The notes under the pieces were generated by a model. That model searched no databases. It was not told where the DNA came from and saw only the letters and a list, made by a program, of their open reading frames with translations. A DNA stretch of 64,000 nucleotides. Source: Streptomyces carpinensis (lineage in GTDB: Bacteria; Actinomycetota; Actinomycetes; Streptomycetales; Streptomycetaceae). Below, piece after piece: positions 21,717-30,612 of this stretch. The stretch lies in the NCBI RefSeq assembly GCF_002154505.1, contig NZ_MUBM01000085.1:20402-84401 (forward strand), given 5' to 3'. Position numbers and translations under genes: made by a program. The number at the start of each line of letters is the position of its first letter. Positions within the stretch are counted from its first letter, which is position 1.

Positions 21717-23075
21717 CTACCAGCCGACCGCGACCAGCAGCCACTGGGGGCTGCCGTGGGAGATGAAGGAGGACTGGCCCGCCACATCGTCGTACGGGAA
21801 ACCGTAGGCCAGGTGGTTGACGGCGTTGTCGTGCCAGAACTTGGCGTAGTAGTTCGCCGGGGCCGCCTTGTAGAACTGGCCGGGGTCACTCTGCTGGGAC
21901 GACGGGAGCGTGGCCACGTGGCGGTTGAGGGCCGCGCACATGTCGGGGTTGCCGGCGAGGGAGGCGGCACAGCCGAAGATGTCGGAGGTGGCTGCGCCGA
22001 CACCGACGGACCGGGCGTAGGAGGTGAAGTAGTCGGCGTTGGCGCCACCGGAGCGGAAGCTGGGGTCACTGCCGGGAGCGATGATGCGGTAGGGGGCCTG
22101 CGTCTGGGCCAGCACTCTGAACGGGGCCGGTACCGCGTCGATGAAGCGCTGGAAGGTGGTGGCACGGTCCTCGGCGAAGGTCTGCCGGTTCTCACCGACC
22201 TCGACGTCGTAGCCGTCCTTGGTGTGCAGGCGCATGGCGAGCTTGATGCCGAAGGCGTCGACTCGTGTGGTGTTGCCGTTGAAGACGTTGCCGCCGACGG
22301 TGAACTCGATGAAGTCGTAGTAGGGGCTGTCGGGTGAACCGAGGTGGAAGTACATCCGCCCCGCGGAGTTGGCAGGCATGTCGAGATAGGGCTGCTCCGC
22401 GATGGAGTGCGCCTGGCCGTTGAAGCTCCAGTACACCTGGCTGTCGGGGTACTTGCCGTTGGTGCGGTTGAGGATCTTCACCTCGACGGCGTTGTGCGCG
22501 GCGGGGATGTCGCCGGTGCTGCCCCAGAAGTCGTCCGTCGGCGGGGTGCTGTCGCCGGGCCCGTACACCTCGAACTCCCACAGGGAGTAACCGTACGGAG
22601 TTGCCCTGGCGGTGCCGTAGACCCGGACGTACCGGCCGCTGCCGCTGACGTTCAGGGTCTGGGCCCCGCCGGTGGAGGTCGTGGTGGAGTACACCGTCGT
22701 CCAGGTCCGTGCGTCGGTGGAGGTCTGGATCTGATAGGCCGTGGCGTAGGCGGCCTCCCACTTCAGGCTGACGCGGGTGACCTGCTGGACGGAGCCGAGG
22801 TCCACCTGGAGCCACTGGGGATCGGCGAAGGCCGAGGACCAGCGGGTGCTCGCATCACCGTCGACCGCCGCGGCGGCCGGGAACGCCGCACTCTCGGTCG
22901 AGGACGCGCTCACCGGCCGGCCGCGGGAGAGCAGGAGGTCGTCGGCCCGGGCGGACGACTGTGTCATGGCGAAGAAGCAGGCGGCGAAGAGGGCGAGGAC
23001 CAGGCAGAGGGCCGTTCGGGAACGCATGACGCCGGTCGGCGGTCTCGGTGCCGGCGCGCAGGGGGGTGTCTGCAT
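21717..23075 (-). CDS. secreted GH64 beta-1,3-glucanase with an F5/8-type carbohydrate module
   Basis: A 452-residue secreted enzyme acting on laminarin-like beta-1,3-glucan of fungal walls. After a signal peptide (hydrophobic core ALCLVLALFAACFFAM) comes an F5/8-type C (CBM32-like) module at about 35-150 (LSRGRPVSASSTE ... YGYSLWEFEVYG). The GH64 domain follows: VEVKILNRTNGKYPDSQVY, AEQPYLDMPANSAGRMYFHLG and KDGYDVEVGENRQTFAEDR. ATG 23075 has GGAGACTTC just before it; the later ATG at 23027 would shorten the n-region. The GAGAGCGCTCTC palindrome lies 53 bp upstream. It is divergent from the GH19 chitinase, which suits a joint fungal-wall function. Confidence 0.9.
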   Translation of the reverse strand: MQTPPCAPAPRPPTGVMRSRTALCLVLALFAACFFAMTQSSARADDLLLSRGRPVSASSTESAAFPAAAAVDGDASTRWSSAFADPQWLQVDLGSVQQVTRVSLKWEAAYATAYQIQTSTDARTWTTVYSTTTSTGGAQTLNVSGSGRYVRVYGTARATPYGYSLWEFEVYGPGDSTPPTDDFWGSTGDIPAAHNAVEVKILNRTNGKYPDSQVYWSFNGQAHSIAEQPYLDMPANSAGRMYFHLGSPDSPYYDFIEFTVGGNVFNGNTTRVDAFGIKLAMRLHTKDGYDVEVGENRQTFAEDRATTFQRFIDAVPAPFRVLAQTQAPYRIIAPGSDPSFRSGGANADYFTSYARSVGVGAATSDIFGCAASLAGNPDMCAALNRHVATLPSSQQSDPGQFYKAAPANYYAKFWHDNAVNHLAYGFPYDDVAGQSSFISHGSPQWLLVAVGW

Positions 23076-23127
23076 GAAGTCTCCAAAGCCGAGCAAGGCC
23101 TGTGGGGATGGAGGGGCGGCAGTGCCT

Positions 23128-23139
23128 GAGAGCGCTCTC
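23128..23139. promoter_or_regulatory. palindrome GAGAGCGCTCTC
   Basis: Perfect 12-bp palindrome with a central CG, 53 bp upstream of the GH64 start. It has the form of LacI-family operators such as the CebR site, whose core is GAGCGCTC. Control of the glucanase by a glucan-oligosaccharide repressor is an inference. The rest of the 23076-23494 gap contains no gene. Confidence 0.5.
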
Positions 23140-23494
23140 TCGGCGTTTGTACTCCCGCTGCGATCCACCGTCAACAACTGAACGCGAGACCGTCACACCG
23201 CAGTCGCCTCGCGGAAGCAGACGGCTGCCTGCCCTGTCTGTGCGTGAGTGTTTCTCGGCTCGGTGGGCGAGGTGGGCGGTTGACCGACGGGAACGGCCGT
23301 TTTGCCGGTCTTCGACTTCTGAGTAGGCCCAACTCGACCGCCGACGCGACTCGTTCACCTCTTGACGTGTTTGGTTCAGGCCTTTAGGTTCCGGGTGGCC
23401 GGGGCTCACCGACCTGTTCCCGCCCCGGGACCGCCAAGCCGTCGCGGAGCTCGCAGACGCACATTCACCCCCCACCGTCAGGAGCGCCCCTTCC

Positions 23495-24646
23495 ATGTCC
23501 ATGCCCTTTGCCGGAGGACTCTCCGGCAGACGCTCGCCCCTGGGATGGTTCGCCGTCGCCGTCGCCGTCGCCGTCGCCGCCGCGCTCATCGCGGCACTGT
23601 TCACTGCCGCGCCTGCGCATGCGGCGGACGGCCAGATCACCGGACTCGCCGGCAAGTGCGTGGACGTGGCAGGGGCCAACAGCGCCAACGGCACCGCCGT
23701 TCAGCTCTACGACTGCAACGGAACCAGCGCCCAGCGCTGGTCCAATGCGGGTGACGGAACCCTGAGGGCGCTCGGCAAGTGCCTGGACGTGGTCGACCGC
23801 GGAACCGGCGACGGAGCGGCCGTTCAGCTGTGGGACTGCTCCGGCGGGGCGAACCAGCAGTGGGTGGTCACCGCCGCCCACGACATCGTCAATCCGGCCG
23901 CCGACAAGTGCCTGGACGTGCGCGACAACAACTCCGCCAACGGCACCCGTCTGCAGATCTGGACGTGCACCGGCGGGGCGAATCAGAAGTGGAACGCGCC
24001 CGGTGGCGGAGGCGGCAGCTCCCTGTCCGGATTCGTCGTCACAGAAGCCCAGTTCAACCAGATGTTCCCGCACAGGAACGGCTTCTACGCCTACAACGGG
24101 CTGGTGCAGGCCCTGAGTTCCTACCCGGCCTTCGCGAACACCGGCAGTGACGCGGTGAAGAAGCAGGAGGCCGCCGCCTTCCTCGCCAACGTCAGCCACG
24201 AGACCGGCGGCCTGGTGTACGTGGTCGAGCAGAACACGGCCAACTACCCGCATTACTGCGACTGGAGTCAGTCCTACGGCTGCCCGGCGGGCCAGGCCGC
24301 GTACTACGGGCGCGGACCGCTCCAGCTCAGCTGGAACTTCAACTACAAGGCCGCCGGTGACGCACTCGGCATCGACCTGCTGGGCAACCCCTGGCTGGTG
24401 CAGAACGACGCAGCGGTCGCCTGGAGGACCGGTCTGTGGTACTGGAACACCCAGTCCGGGCCTGGCAGCATGACCCCGCACAACGCCATGGTGAATCAGG
24501 CCGGATTCGGCCAGACCATCCGATCCATCAACGGCTCCCTGGAATGCGACGGCAAGAACCCCGCTCAGGTGCAGAGCCGAGTCGACGCCTACCAGAGGTT
24601 CACCGCCATCCTGGGTGTCAGCCCCGGGAGCGGCCTGTACTGCTGA
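23495..24646 (+). CDS. secreted GH19 chitinase with a ricin-B lectin module
   Basis: A 383-residue secreted family 19 chitinase. A signal peptide ends near PAHAADG. A ricin-B/CBM13 module at about 45-170 shows three repeats (GKCLDV ... QLWDCSGGANQQW). A Gly-rich linker leads into the GH19 domain, with catalytic E236 in SHETGG and E245 in VEQNTANY, nine residues apart as in bacterial ChiC-type enzymes, and YYGRGPLQLSWNFNY. Many Streptomyces GH19 enzymes carry other modules, so the lectin module is somewhat unusual. AGGAG precedes the ATG. The enzyme should hydrolyse fungal chitin outside the cell. Confidence 0.92.
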   Translation: MSMPFAGGLSGRRSPLGWFAVAVAVAVAAALIAALFTAAPAHAADGQITGLAGKCVDVAGANSANGTAVQLYDCNGTSAQRWSNAGDGTLRALGKCLDVVDRGTGDGAAVQLWDCSGGANQQWVVTAAHDIVNPAADKCLDVRDNNSANGTRLQIWTCTGGANQKWNAPGGGGGSSLSGFVVTEAQFNQMFPHRNGFYAYNGLVQALSSYPAFANTGSDAVKKQEAAAFLANVSHETGGLVYVVEQNTANYPHYCDWSQSYGCPAGQAAYYGRGPLQLSWNFNYKAAGDALGIDLLGNPWLVQNDAAVAWRTGLWYWNTQSGPGSMTPHNAMVNQAGFGQTIRSINGSLECDGKNPAQVQSRVDAYQRFTAILGVSPGSGLYC

Positions 24647-24726
24647 ACGGGACCTCACGGCACTCGGTGAGTGGGTCGGAGCAACCCCTCCGGTCCACGC
24701 ACCCGCCCGCGCGCTCACTGCTGTTC

Positions 24727-24740
24727 ATGTAGATAAACAT
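24727..24740. promoter_or_regulatory. candidate GntR-type site upstream of GH88
   Basis: ATGT-AGATAA-ACAT is an inverted repeat in an AT-rich island about 90 bp upstream of the GH88 leader. The ATGT/ACAT arms with an AT-rich centre fit GntR-family operators, which often control uronate catabolism. The arms are only four bases, so support is weak. Confidence 0.25.
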
Positions 24741-24873
24741 TGCTTACGTGGGTGTACATGCGGGCTTCTGCTGTGCCACGCTCGATCGGTCAACCGCCTT
24801 GCAAAAGTGCAGAGTTGAGGGAGGCGCGGGCCGATCGACCTTTCCCGACGTATCTTGCTGACCACGGCCGCTG

Positions 24874-26061
24874 GTGCCGCGGCGCTCTCCGCGGCACCGG
24901 CGACGGCTGCCCGCGCCGCCGACCGGACGCCGACGGCGACCCCTCCGCACGCTTCGCGCCGCCGCCGACTACGCGATCGGCAAACTCCGCGCTGTCGCCC
25001 CGGGGGTGACCTCCTTCCCCGTCGGCACGAAGGCCGAGAAGTGGGTGTACTCCCAAGGCGGCGACTGGGTCGGGGGATTCTGGCCCGGCACACTGTGGAT
25101 GGCCTGGCTCCACAACGGGGACGACACCTTCCGCACCCTGGCGCTGGCTTCGGCGAAGAAACTCGCGCCCCGCCAGACCGACACCACCACCCACGACCTC
25201 GGCTTCCTGTTCTATCCGTCGTGGGTCACCGCATGGCGTCTGACAGGCGACGACACCTGGCGGACGGGCGCCCTCCACGCGGCCGACACGCTGAGCCGCC
25301 GCTACAATCCCGACGGCCGCTTCATCCGTGCCTGGGGAGCGCTGAACGATCCGAACAATGCGGGCCGCGTCATCATGGACACGATGATGAACCTCGACCT
25401 GTTGGCCTTCGCGAGCGAACAGACCGGCGACGGGAAGTACCTCGACATCGCCGTGGAGCACGCGCGAACCACGCAGCGCGCCTTTCCGCGCGCCGACGGA
25501 TCGACTCCCCACGTGTACGACTTCGATCCCACCACCGGCGCACCCATCGGGCCCAATACCGTGCAGGGCTACAGCCCCACCTCCTGCTGGGCACGTGGAC
25601 AGGCCTGGGGGATCTACGGCTTTACGACGATGCACCGCCGCACCGGTGACGAGCAGTTCCTGACGACCGCGCGCAGACTCGCCGACTACGCGCTGGGAGC
25701 CCTGACCCCGGACCACGTCCCCGTCTGGGACTACCGTGCGCCTCAGCAGCCGTACGACGTCAAGGACGCCTCCGCCGGCGCGATCATGGCCTGTGGTCTC
25801 CTCGACCTGTCCGCCGTCACGGGCCGGCACGAGTACCGGGAGGCGGCCCTGCGGCTGCTGACCGCGCTGGCGGAGACCTGCCTGACCAGGAACTCGTCCC
25901 GCGCCGAGGCGATCGTCGCCCGTTGCACCCGGAACCGGCCGGCCGAGGACGGCATCGAGATCTCCCTGCCGTACGCCGACTGCTACCTGCTCGAAGGCAT
26001 CCTGCGAGTGCTGCGGCCGCACGACGTCGACCGGGCGATCGACCTGTCCGGACCGAGGTGA
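24874..26061 (+). CDS. GH88 unsaturated glucuronyl hydrolase, 5' end disrupted
   Basis: Catalytic part of a family 88 hydrolase that removes unsaturated uronic acid from oligosaccharides left by polysaccharide lyases. Seen: KWVYSQGGDWVGGFWPGTLWM, the catalytic Asp region HDLGFL, DTMMNLDLL, and SCWARGQAWGIYG. Reliable homology starts near LRAAADYAIGKL; the residues before it are an off-frame Arg-rich run. Just upstream, in another frame (24834-24920), lies a Tat leader reading SRRILLTTAAGAAAL, and its expected start codon is GGG. A frameshift near 24920-24960 therefore separates leader and enzyme. The protein may not be exported or made; the GTG at 24874 is nominal. Confidence 0.7.
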   Translation: MPRRSPRHRRRLPAPPTGRRRRPLRTLRAAADYAIGKLRAVAPGVTSFPVGTKAEKWVYSQGGDWVGGFWPGTLWMAWLHNGDDTFRTLALASAKKLAPRQTDTTTHDLGFLFYPSWVTAWRLTGDDTWRTGALHAADTLSRRYNPDGRFIRAWGALNDPNNAGRVIMDTMMNLDLLAFASEQTGDGKYLDIAVEHARTTQRAFPRADGSTPHVYDFDPTTGAPIGPNTVQGYSPTSCWARGQAWGIYGFTTMHRRTGDEQFLTTARRLADYALGALTPDHVPVWDYRAPQQPYDVKDASAGAIMACGLLDLSAVTGRHEYREAALRLLTALAETCLTRNSSRAEAIVARCTRNRPAEDGIEISLPYADCYLLEGILRVLRPHDVDRAIDLSGPR

Positions 26062-26210
26062 GGGCGACCGGTCGCCGCGGCGCACGTCATCATGCGTGGC
26101 CGTCCTGAGGCCCGAAGGCCGAGCCGCATGGCTGCGGAACTGTTCCACCCCGGTGACGCGTCCCGCCGGCGTCCGAGTCCACCGGACATTCGTGAGCCGG
26201 GCGAGAGACC

Positions 26211-26777
26211 CTAGCCGCCCGCGGCCACGGCCTTGAGCTCGTCCAGTGATTCGCGCATCACCTGCGACATCTCGCGTTCCTCGGCCGGCGCGATCCAGCG
26301 CTCGAAACCGACCTTGAACACGGCGACACCCGCCTCGGCGGTCAGGCTCGCGGCGGGCTCGGCGACGCCGCGTCGGCGCAGGGCGTCGGCGAGCGCCGCC
26401 GACAGTGAGGCGAGCTTGATCAGCTCACGTTCCCGCAGCTCCGCGTTCGCCACGATGAGGGCCTGTCGCTGCCGGGAGTACTCGCGGCGTCCGACGAACA
26501 TCGCTGAGACCGCCTGGAGCCCCGCCGCTATCGAGTCGATCGGCGCTGCCGACTCGGGAGCCCCGGTGACCGCGTTCACGAACAGCTCCTGCAACGCACC
26601 GGAGCCGCCGAACAGCACCTCGCGCTTGTCGGCGTAGTGCCGGAAGAAGGTCCGCTCGGTGAGGCCGGCCCGCTTGGCGATCTCCGCCACGGTGGTCTGC
26701 TCGTAGCCGCGCTCTCCGCAGAGCTCCAACGCCGCCTCCGCCAGGCGTCCACGTGCGTTCGGCTCCCATCTGCTCAT
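26211..26777 (-). CDS. TetR family repressor
   Basis: A 188-residue TetR regulator. The N-terminal helix-turn-helix reads YEQTTVAEIAKRAGLTERTFFRHYADK. The helical C-terminal ligand domain has no family I can name. It is divergent from the epimerase-like gene at 26863, and two palindromic sites fill the 85-bp gap, so it very likely represses both genes. The ATG at 26777 gives the usual family length. Confidence 0.9.
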   Translation of the reverse strand: MSRWEPNARGRLAEAALELCGERGYEQTTVAEIAKRAGLTERTFFRHYADKREVLFGGSGALQELFVNAVTGAPESAAPIDSIAAGLQAVSAMFVGRREYSRQRQALIVANAELRERELIKLASLSAALADALRRRGVAEPAASLTAEAGVAVFKVGFERWIAPAEEREMSQVMRESLDELKAVAAGG

Positions 26778-26791
26778 GAGCAGATCCTACG

Positions 26792-26843
26792 TGATGACAG
26801 TGACTGACATCAGGTGCTAGGGTCGATGTCAGTCACTGACATC
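26792..26843. promoter_or_regulatory. paired TetR operators
   Basis: Two copies of one operator in the divergent gap. The second (26825-26843) is perfect, with 9-bp arms GATGTCAGT and ACTGACATC around a central C. The first (26792-26812) is an imperfect copy with the same TGATG and ACATCA ends. The two centres are 32 bp apart, about three helical turns, which suits two dimers on one face. Confidence 0.75.
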
Positions 26844-26862
26844 AACAGTCTGGGGTTCTCCC

Positions 26863-27783
26863 ATGCGCATCTTCGTGACCGGAGCGTCCGGCTGGATCGG
26901 CTCCGCCCTCGTCCCGGAACTCGTCCACGCGGGGCACCAGGTCGTCGGGCTCGCCCGCTCCGACGCCTCCGCCGCCGCTCTCAGCGCCGCAGGTGCGGAA
27001 GTGGTCCGCGGCACCGTCGACGATCTCGACGTGCTGGGCCGCTCCGCTGCCGCCTCGGACGGGGTGGTCCACCTCGCCTTCAAGCACGACATCGCCTTCA
27101 CCGGCGATTTCCAGGGCGCTGCCGAGGCCGATCGCCGGGCCGTCGACACCTTCGGCGACGCGCTGGCCGGCACCGGCCGCCCGTTCGTCCTCGCCTCCGG
27201 CATCGCCGGCCTCAAGCCGGGGCAGGTGGCGACCGAGCGGGACATGCCCACGATCGACGGCTCACCCATGTCCATCCGCTCGGCCACCGCCATGGCGGTG
27301 CTCGCACTCGCCTCGCGCGGGGTGCGCTCATCAGTGGTGCGACTGTCTCCGACCTGCCACGGTGAGGGAGACCACGGGTTCATGGCGACCCTGGTCGCCA
27401 TCGCCCGGGCCAAGGGTGTCTCCGGCTACATCGGCGACGGCGCCAACCGCTGGCCGGCCGTCCACCGCGTCGACGCCGCACGGTTGTTCCGCCTGGCGGT
27501 CGAGAAGGCCCCCGCGGGCTCGGTGCTGCACGGCGTCGCGGAGGAAGGCGTCGCGATCCGCGATGTCGCCGAGGTGATCGGCCGTCACCTCGATGTGCCG
27601 GTGACCTCGGTGACCCCGGAGGCCGCGCTCGAGCACTTCACCTGGCTGGGCGGCTTCCTCGGACTCGACGCCCCGGCCTCGAACGCGCTGACCCGCGAAC
27701 TGCTGGACTGGCAGCCGGCTCAGCCCGGCCTCCTCGAGGACCTCGACAAGGGCCACTACTTCCACACCGTTCCTGAAGACTGA
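26863..27783 (+). CDS. NAD-dependent epimerase/dehydratase family protein
   Basis: A 306-residue atypical SDR with the N-terminal cofactor motif TGASGWIG. Segments typical of the group are VVHLAFKHDI, LASGIAGLKPG, VVRLSPTCHG and RWPAVHRVDAARLFRLAVEK. Such proteins are often up-regulated by small toxic compounds through a neighbouring TetR; the substrate is unknown. The classical YxxxK is replaced around SIRSATAMAV, which may affect catalysis. The ATG lies 20 bp after the second TetR operator, so repression by the divergent TetR is likely. Confidence 0.8.
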   Translation: MRIFVTGASGWIGSALVPELVHAGHQVVGLARSDASAAALSAAGAEVVRGTVDDLDVLGRSAAASDGVVHLAFKHDIAFTGDFQGAAEADRRAVDTFGDALAGTGRPFVLASGIAGLKPGQVATERDMPTIDGSPMSIRSATAMAVLALASRGVRSSVVRLSPTCHGEGDHGFMATLVAIARAKGVSGYIGDGANRWPAVHRVDAARLFRLAVEKAPAGSVLHGVAEEGVAIRDVAEVIGRHLDVPVTSVTPEAALEHFTWLGGFLGLDAPASNALTRELLDWQPAQPGLLEDLDKGHYFHTVPED

Positions 27784-28279
27784 GCGGGAGCGAGGATCGG
27801 GTGACATGCGCAACCAAGGAACCGAACGGTGCGTCACGTCACGACAGGGACAGTGCCTTCCGGTGGGTCATCCGCTTTTCGCCCCACCACTACCAGCCAT
27901 GCCGAGCCAGATCCGGACGCGGCCACGACGCCGGCCGGTACGGCCGACGCCCATCCGGGGCGTCGTGTGGGCGACCGCCACGCCCCGGTAGGCCCGCCGG
28001 CGACCCGCAGATTGATCCGCACGACGCCGTCCGGCCCGTACGTGAACACCTCCACCCCGGCAGCCGGGGGAGGCGCTGCCTCGGCGTCACGCGAATCGCC
28101 CACATGTTCCATAGCAGAGGTGGTGGCGGCATCCAGGCATGTGACGCTCAGCGATCGCCGATCAGGCGCAGTGGTAGTTGGCCTTGCAGCCCATGGCCAG
28201 TGAGCCCAGACACTCGTTGCTGCAGGGATGGCCCGCGAGCGGGGATGCGTACCATCTGCTGGCGAACGACTCTGGATGT
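27784..28279. other. 496-bp region without a confident gene
   Basis: Between the epimerase-like gene and Ku. A 92-codon minus-strand frame (27834-28112) has good third-position bias in its first half (FTYGPDGVVRINLRVAGG) but no ribosome site and no recognisable family, and may be a remnant. No strong hairpin or operator was seen. Confidence 0.35.
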
Positions 28280-29062
28280 ATGAAGACCATGTGGTCCGGG
28301 ATGATCCAGTTCGGGCTCGTCACTGTGCCGATCAGGCTGTACGCGGCCACGGTGGAGCATCCCGTGCGCCTCCACGAGATCCATGTCGCCGACGGCAGCC
28401 GGATCGAGCATCGCCCCTTCTGCAAGGGTGAGAACCGGGAGATCCCCTACGAAGAAGTCGGCAGGGGACTTGCCCTGGCAGACGGGCGCGTGGTGCCGCT
28501 CACCGAGGAGGACCTCGCACACCTGCCCCTGCCCACAAGGCGGACCATCGACGTGCTTGGTTTCGTGCCCTTCGAGGACATCGACCCGATCAGTTTCGGG
28601 CGGCCGTACTACGCGGTTCCCGGACCGGGCGATGACCGCCCGTACGCCCTGCTCGTCGAGGCACTCGCCCGCACCGGCTACGTCGCCGTCGCCGAGCTCG
28701 CCCTGCGCAGCCGGGAGCGCCTGGCGCTGCTCCGGCCCCGCCATGGCATGCTCATCCTCCAGACCCTCCTGTGGCGGGACGAGCTGCGCGACCCCGGAGA
28801 CCTCGCACCCTCCACCCCGGTCACCGAGCGGGAGCTGGAGCTGGCCGAGGTGCTGATCCGGGACCTCACCGGCATCAACGTCGGCGATGTACACGACGAC
28901 TACGCCCACGCCCTTGATCAGCTCGTGGCCGCAAAGATCACCGGCGGTGAGCTCGCCGAAGAGCCGGCGGAGCCCACTCCGGCGCTGGACCTGATGGCAG
29001 CACTGGAGGAGAGTGTCCGGGCTGCCGAGCGGGCGCACGAACGCCTGCGGCATCGGCCATAA
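28280..29062 (+). CDS. ku: Ku DNA end-binding protein
   Basis: A 260-residue bacterial Ku homolog that binds DNA ends and recruits ligase for non-homologous end joining. The diagnostic start MWSGMIQFGLVTVPIRLYAAT is followed by IEHRPFCKGENREIPYEEVGRG, FGRPYYAVP and RHGMLILQTLLWRDEL. The C-terminus is short and not strongly basic. I chose ATG 28280 (MKTMWSG), close to the family start; the 34 extra codons upstream look unrelated. No ligD is adjacent here, so its ligase must be encoded elsewhere. Confidence 0.9.
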   Translation: MKTMWSGMIQFGLVTVPIRLYAATVEHPVRLHEIHVADGSRIEHRPFCKGENREIPYEEVGRGLALADGRVVPLTEEDLAHLPLPTRRTIDVLGFVPFEDIDPISFGRPYYAVPGPGDDRPYALLVEALARTGYVAVAELALRSRERLALLRPRHGMLILQTLLWRDELRDPGDLAPSTPVTERELELAEVLIRDLTGINVGDVHDDYAHALDQLVAAKITGGELAEEPAEPTPALDLMAALEESVRAAERAHERLRHRP

Positions 29063-30055
29063 CCGTTGCGCGGCCGGCCATTACTGGGCGCGTGACCGGA
29101 CAACACACGTATCCAGGCATTACACACGCAAAACGCCGCCGGCGCGCCCACTGCACCACCTCTCCTCAGGTCGCCCAACCCTCCGGCAACCGGGCACCAC
29201 CGCCCCCCGTGTGCCCGGGCACCCTCCCCCGCTCAGCGTCCCGAATCCAAGAGCGGGGAGGTGGGGGGCGCTGTACGGCCCACCGATCCGTATGTCGAGG
29301 GTTGTCTCCGGCTACCGCGGACTCAGCCCTCGGTGGGAATGTCGATCCCGATAGCTGCCTGGAGTCGTCGGTCCAGCCGCTGTCCCACGGTCCTGCAAGA
29401 GACTTGGCCGCCTCGCCACGTTGGACACGGACATGGCCACCGAGAACCCATGGGGCGGCGATTCGTCGAGGCGGTCGCGGAGGCGGCCGGCTCCCCGATC
29501 GGGACGGCGGAAGACCGAGGCCGGGGCGCGCATATGGAACGACGGCGCGCGCGAGGCGAGCCGATGGTGCGGACGGGAACCCACCCGCTCGCGCGCGGGT
29601 CCGGCGCGCGCGGCCCCGGATTCGGAGGCGGGGTGGTGATTGAACGTTTCAATCACCACCCCTTCTATTCTCGCGCAGCCGGTCGGCATCGACGAGGGGC
29701 TGGTCCTGTCGTCGGGCGGCCCCTACATCGCGACGCTGGTGCTCGCACGGTCGGATCGTCCCAGTTCATGGCAGCGTCCCCGCCCGCCATCCGTAACTCG
29801 GCACGCTGAAGACCCGATTCCTGGGCGAGTGATCGGTGCGCAATCCCTTGCGCGGCGACGGGCGCCGCGTTAAGTTCCCCTCGTCTGAGTCGATTCAATA
29901 CTCCGCGGCGCCCACCCGACGCCGCGAGTCCGCACTCCGCACGGCCAGCGCGATCCCGGCTCCCCGCCGCCCCGTCCGTCCGCCGCAGCCCGTCCACGCC
30001 GGTCCTCCCCGCACTGCCCTGAAACGCCGGCTGCCACCGAGGAGCGCACCACACC
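29063..30055. other. 1-kb region of decayed or non-coding sequence
   Basis: No frame here has a family match, ribosome site and consistent codon bias together. The region carries one striking palindrome (29635-29657) and an AT-richer stretch around 29880-29910. It leads into the GH78 remnant and is best read as the former control region of that gene plus degraded sequence. Confidence 0.45.
29635..29657. promoter_or_regulatory. 23-bp perfect palindromic operator
   Basis: Arms GGTGATTGAA and TTCAATCACC flank CGT with no mismatch. Its 13-bp core equals the site at 1338 upstream of GH127, read on the other strand. The form suggests a LacI-family operator for a sugar regulon. It now sits about 400 bp upstream of the GH78 remnant, so it may be an orphan operator of that broken gene. 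Confidence 0.55.
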
Positions 30056-30368
30056 ATGTCATCCGCCCACGGAAAGACCGTGGCCCGCCCACGGCACAGG
30101 AGCGTCCTGCTCACCACCGCGACCTTGACCGCCCCGGTCCGCCGCCGCGCCCTGCGGGGCAGTGGCCGCACCCCCAACGACGCGCCCCCCACGCCCTGCA
30201 GCACCTGACGGTCGGTGACCAGTCCCGGCCCGGCCGCTGGGGATCGAGGGCACGCCGCGGTTCGGCTGGCAGCCCCAGGTCGTCGACCGCGAGGAATCGA
30301 AGTCCGCCTACGAGATCGTGGTGACTCGCCGCCACCGGGTCCGATGCCGCGCAGCAGACCGCCGCTGA
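30056..30368 (+). pseudogene. N-terminal remnant of a GH78 alpha-L-rhamnosidase
   Basis: The ATG at 30056 follows GAGGAG and opens a leader (RHRSVLLTTATLTA) that stops after 50 codons. In a second frame comes HALQHLTVGDQSRPG, and in a third LGIEGTPRFGWQPQVVDREE then SAYEIVV. Joined, these resemble the start of the bacterial alpha-L-rhamnosidase N-terminal domain, which precedes the GH78 barrel. At least two frameshifts break it, a further frame shift follows, and the catalytic domain is absent; the next gene begins 245 bp later. The family call rests on about 45 residues. Confidence 0.6.
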
Positions 30369-30612
30369 CCAATTGCCTGGTTGCCCGGGGCTAGCCACCG
30401 GGACCTTGGCCGCCCAGGGGACAGGGCGGAGGTGGCGCTGCCCCCCGGGCCAGGAGGCTGCCGACCGCCGCTCGGTCGCGGAAATGGCAGATACACAGCC
30501 ACAGCGCGTCCAATCGAGCGACGTCGAGCCCGTTACCGAAGCCAGCGTTGCCGCTCGCGTGAATCCGTGGCTGCCCATCAGTCACCTATCAGCCATCACA
30601 GGGAGCACATCC

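Noticed and set aside
23340..23420. Chitinase-type direct repeat or DasR site upstream of GH19
   Set aside because: GGTTC occurs twice here, but no palindromic DasR-like site or 12-bp direct repeat could be aligned.
27834..28112. 92-codon minus-strand frame
   Set aside because: No ribosome site and no family; bias is good only in the first half.
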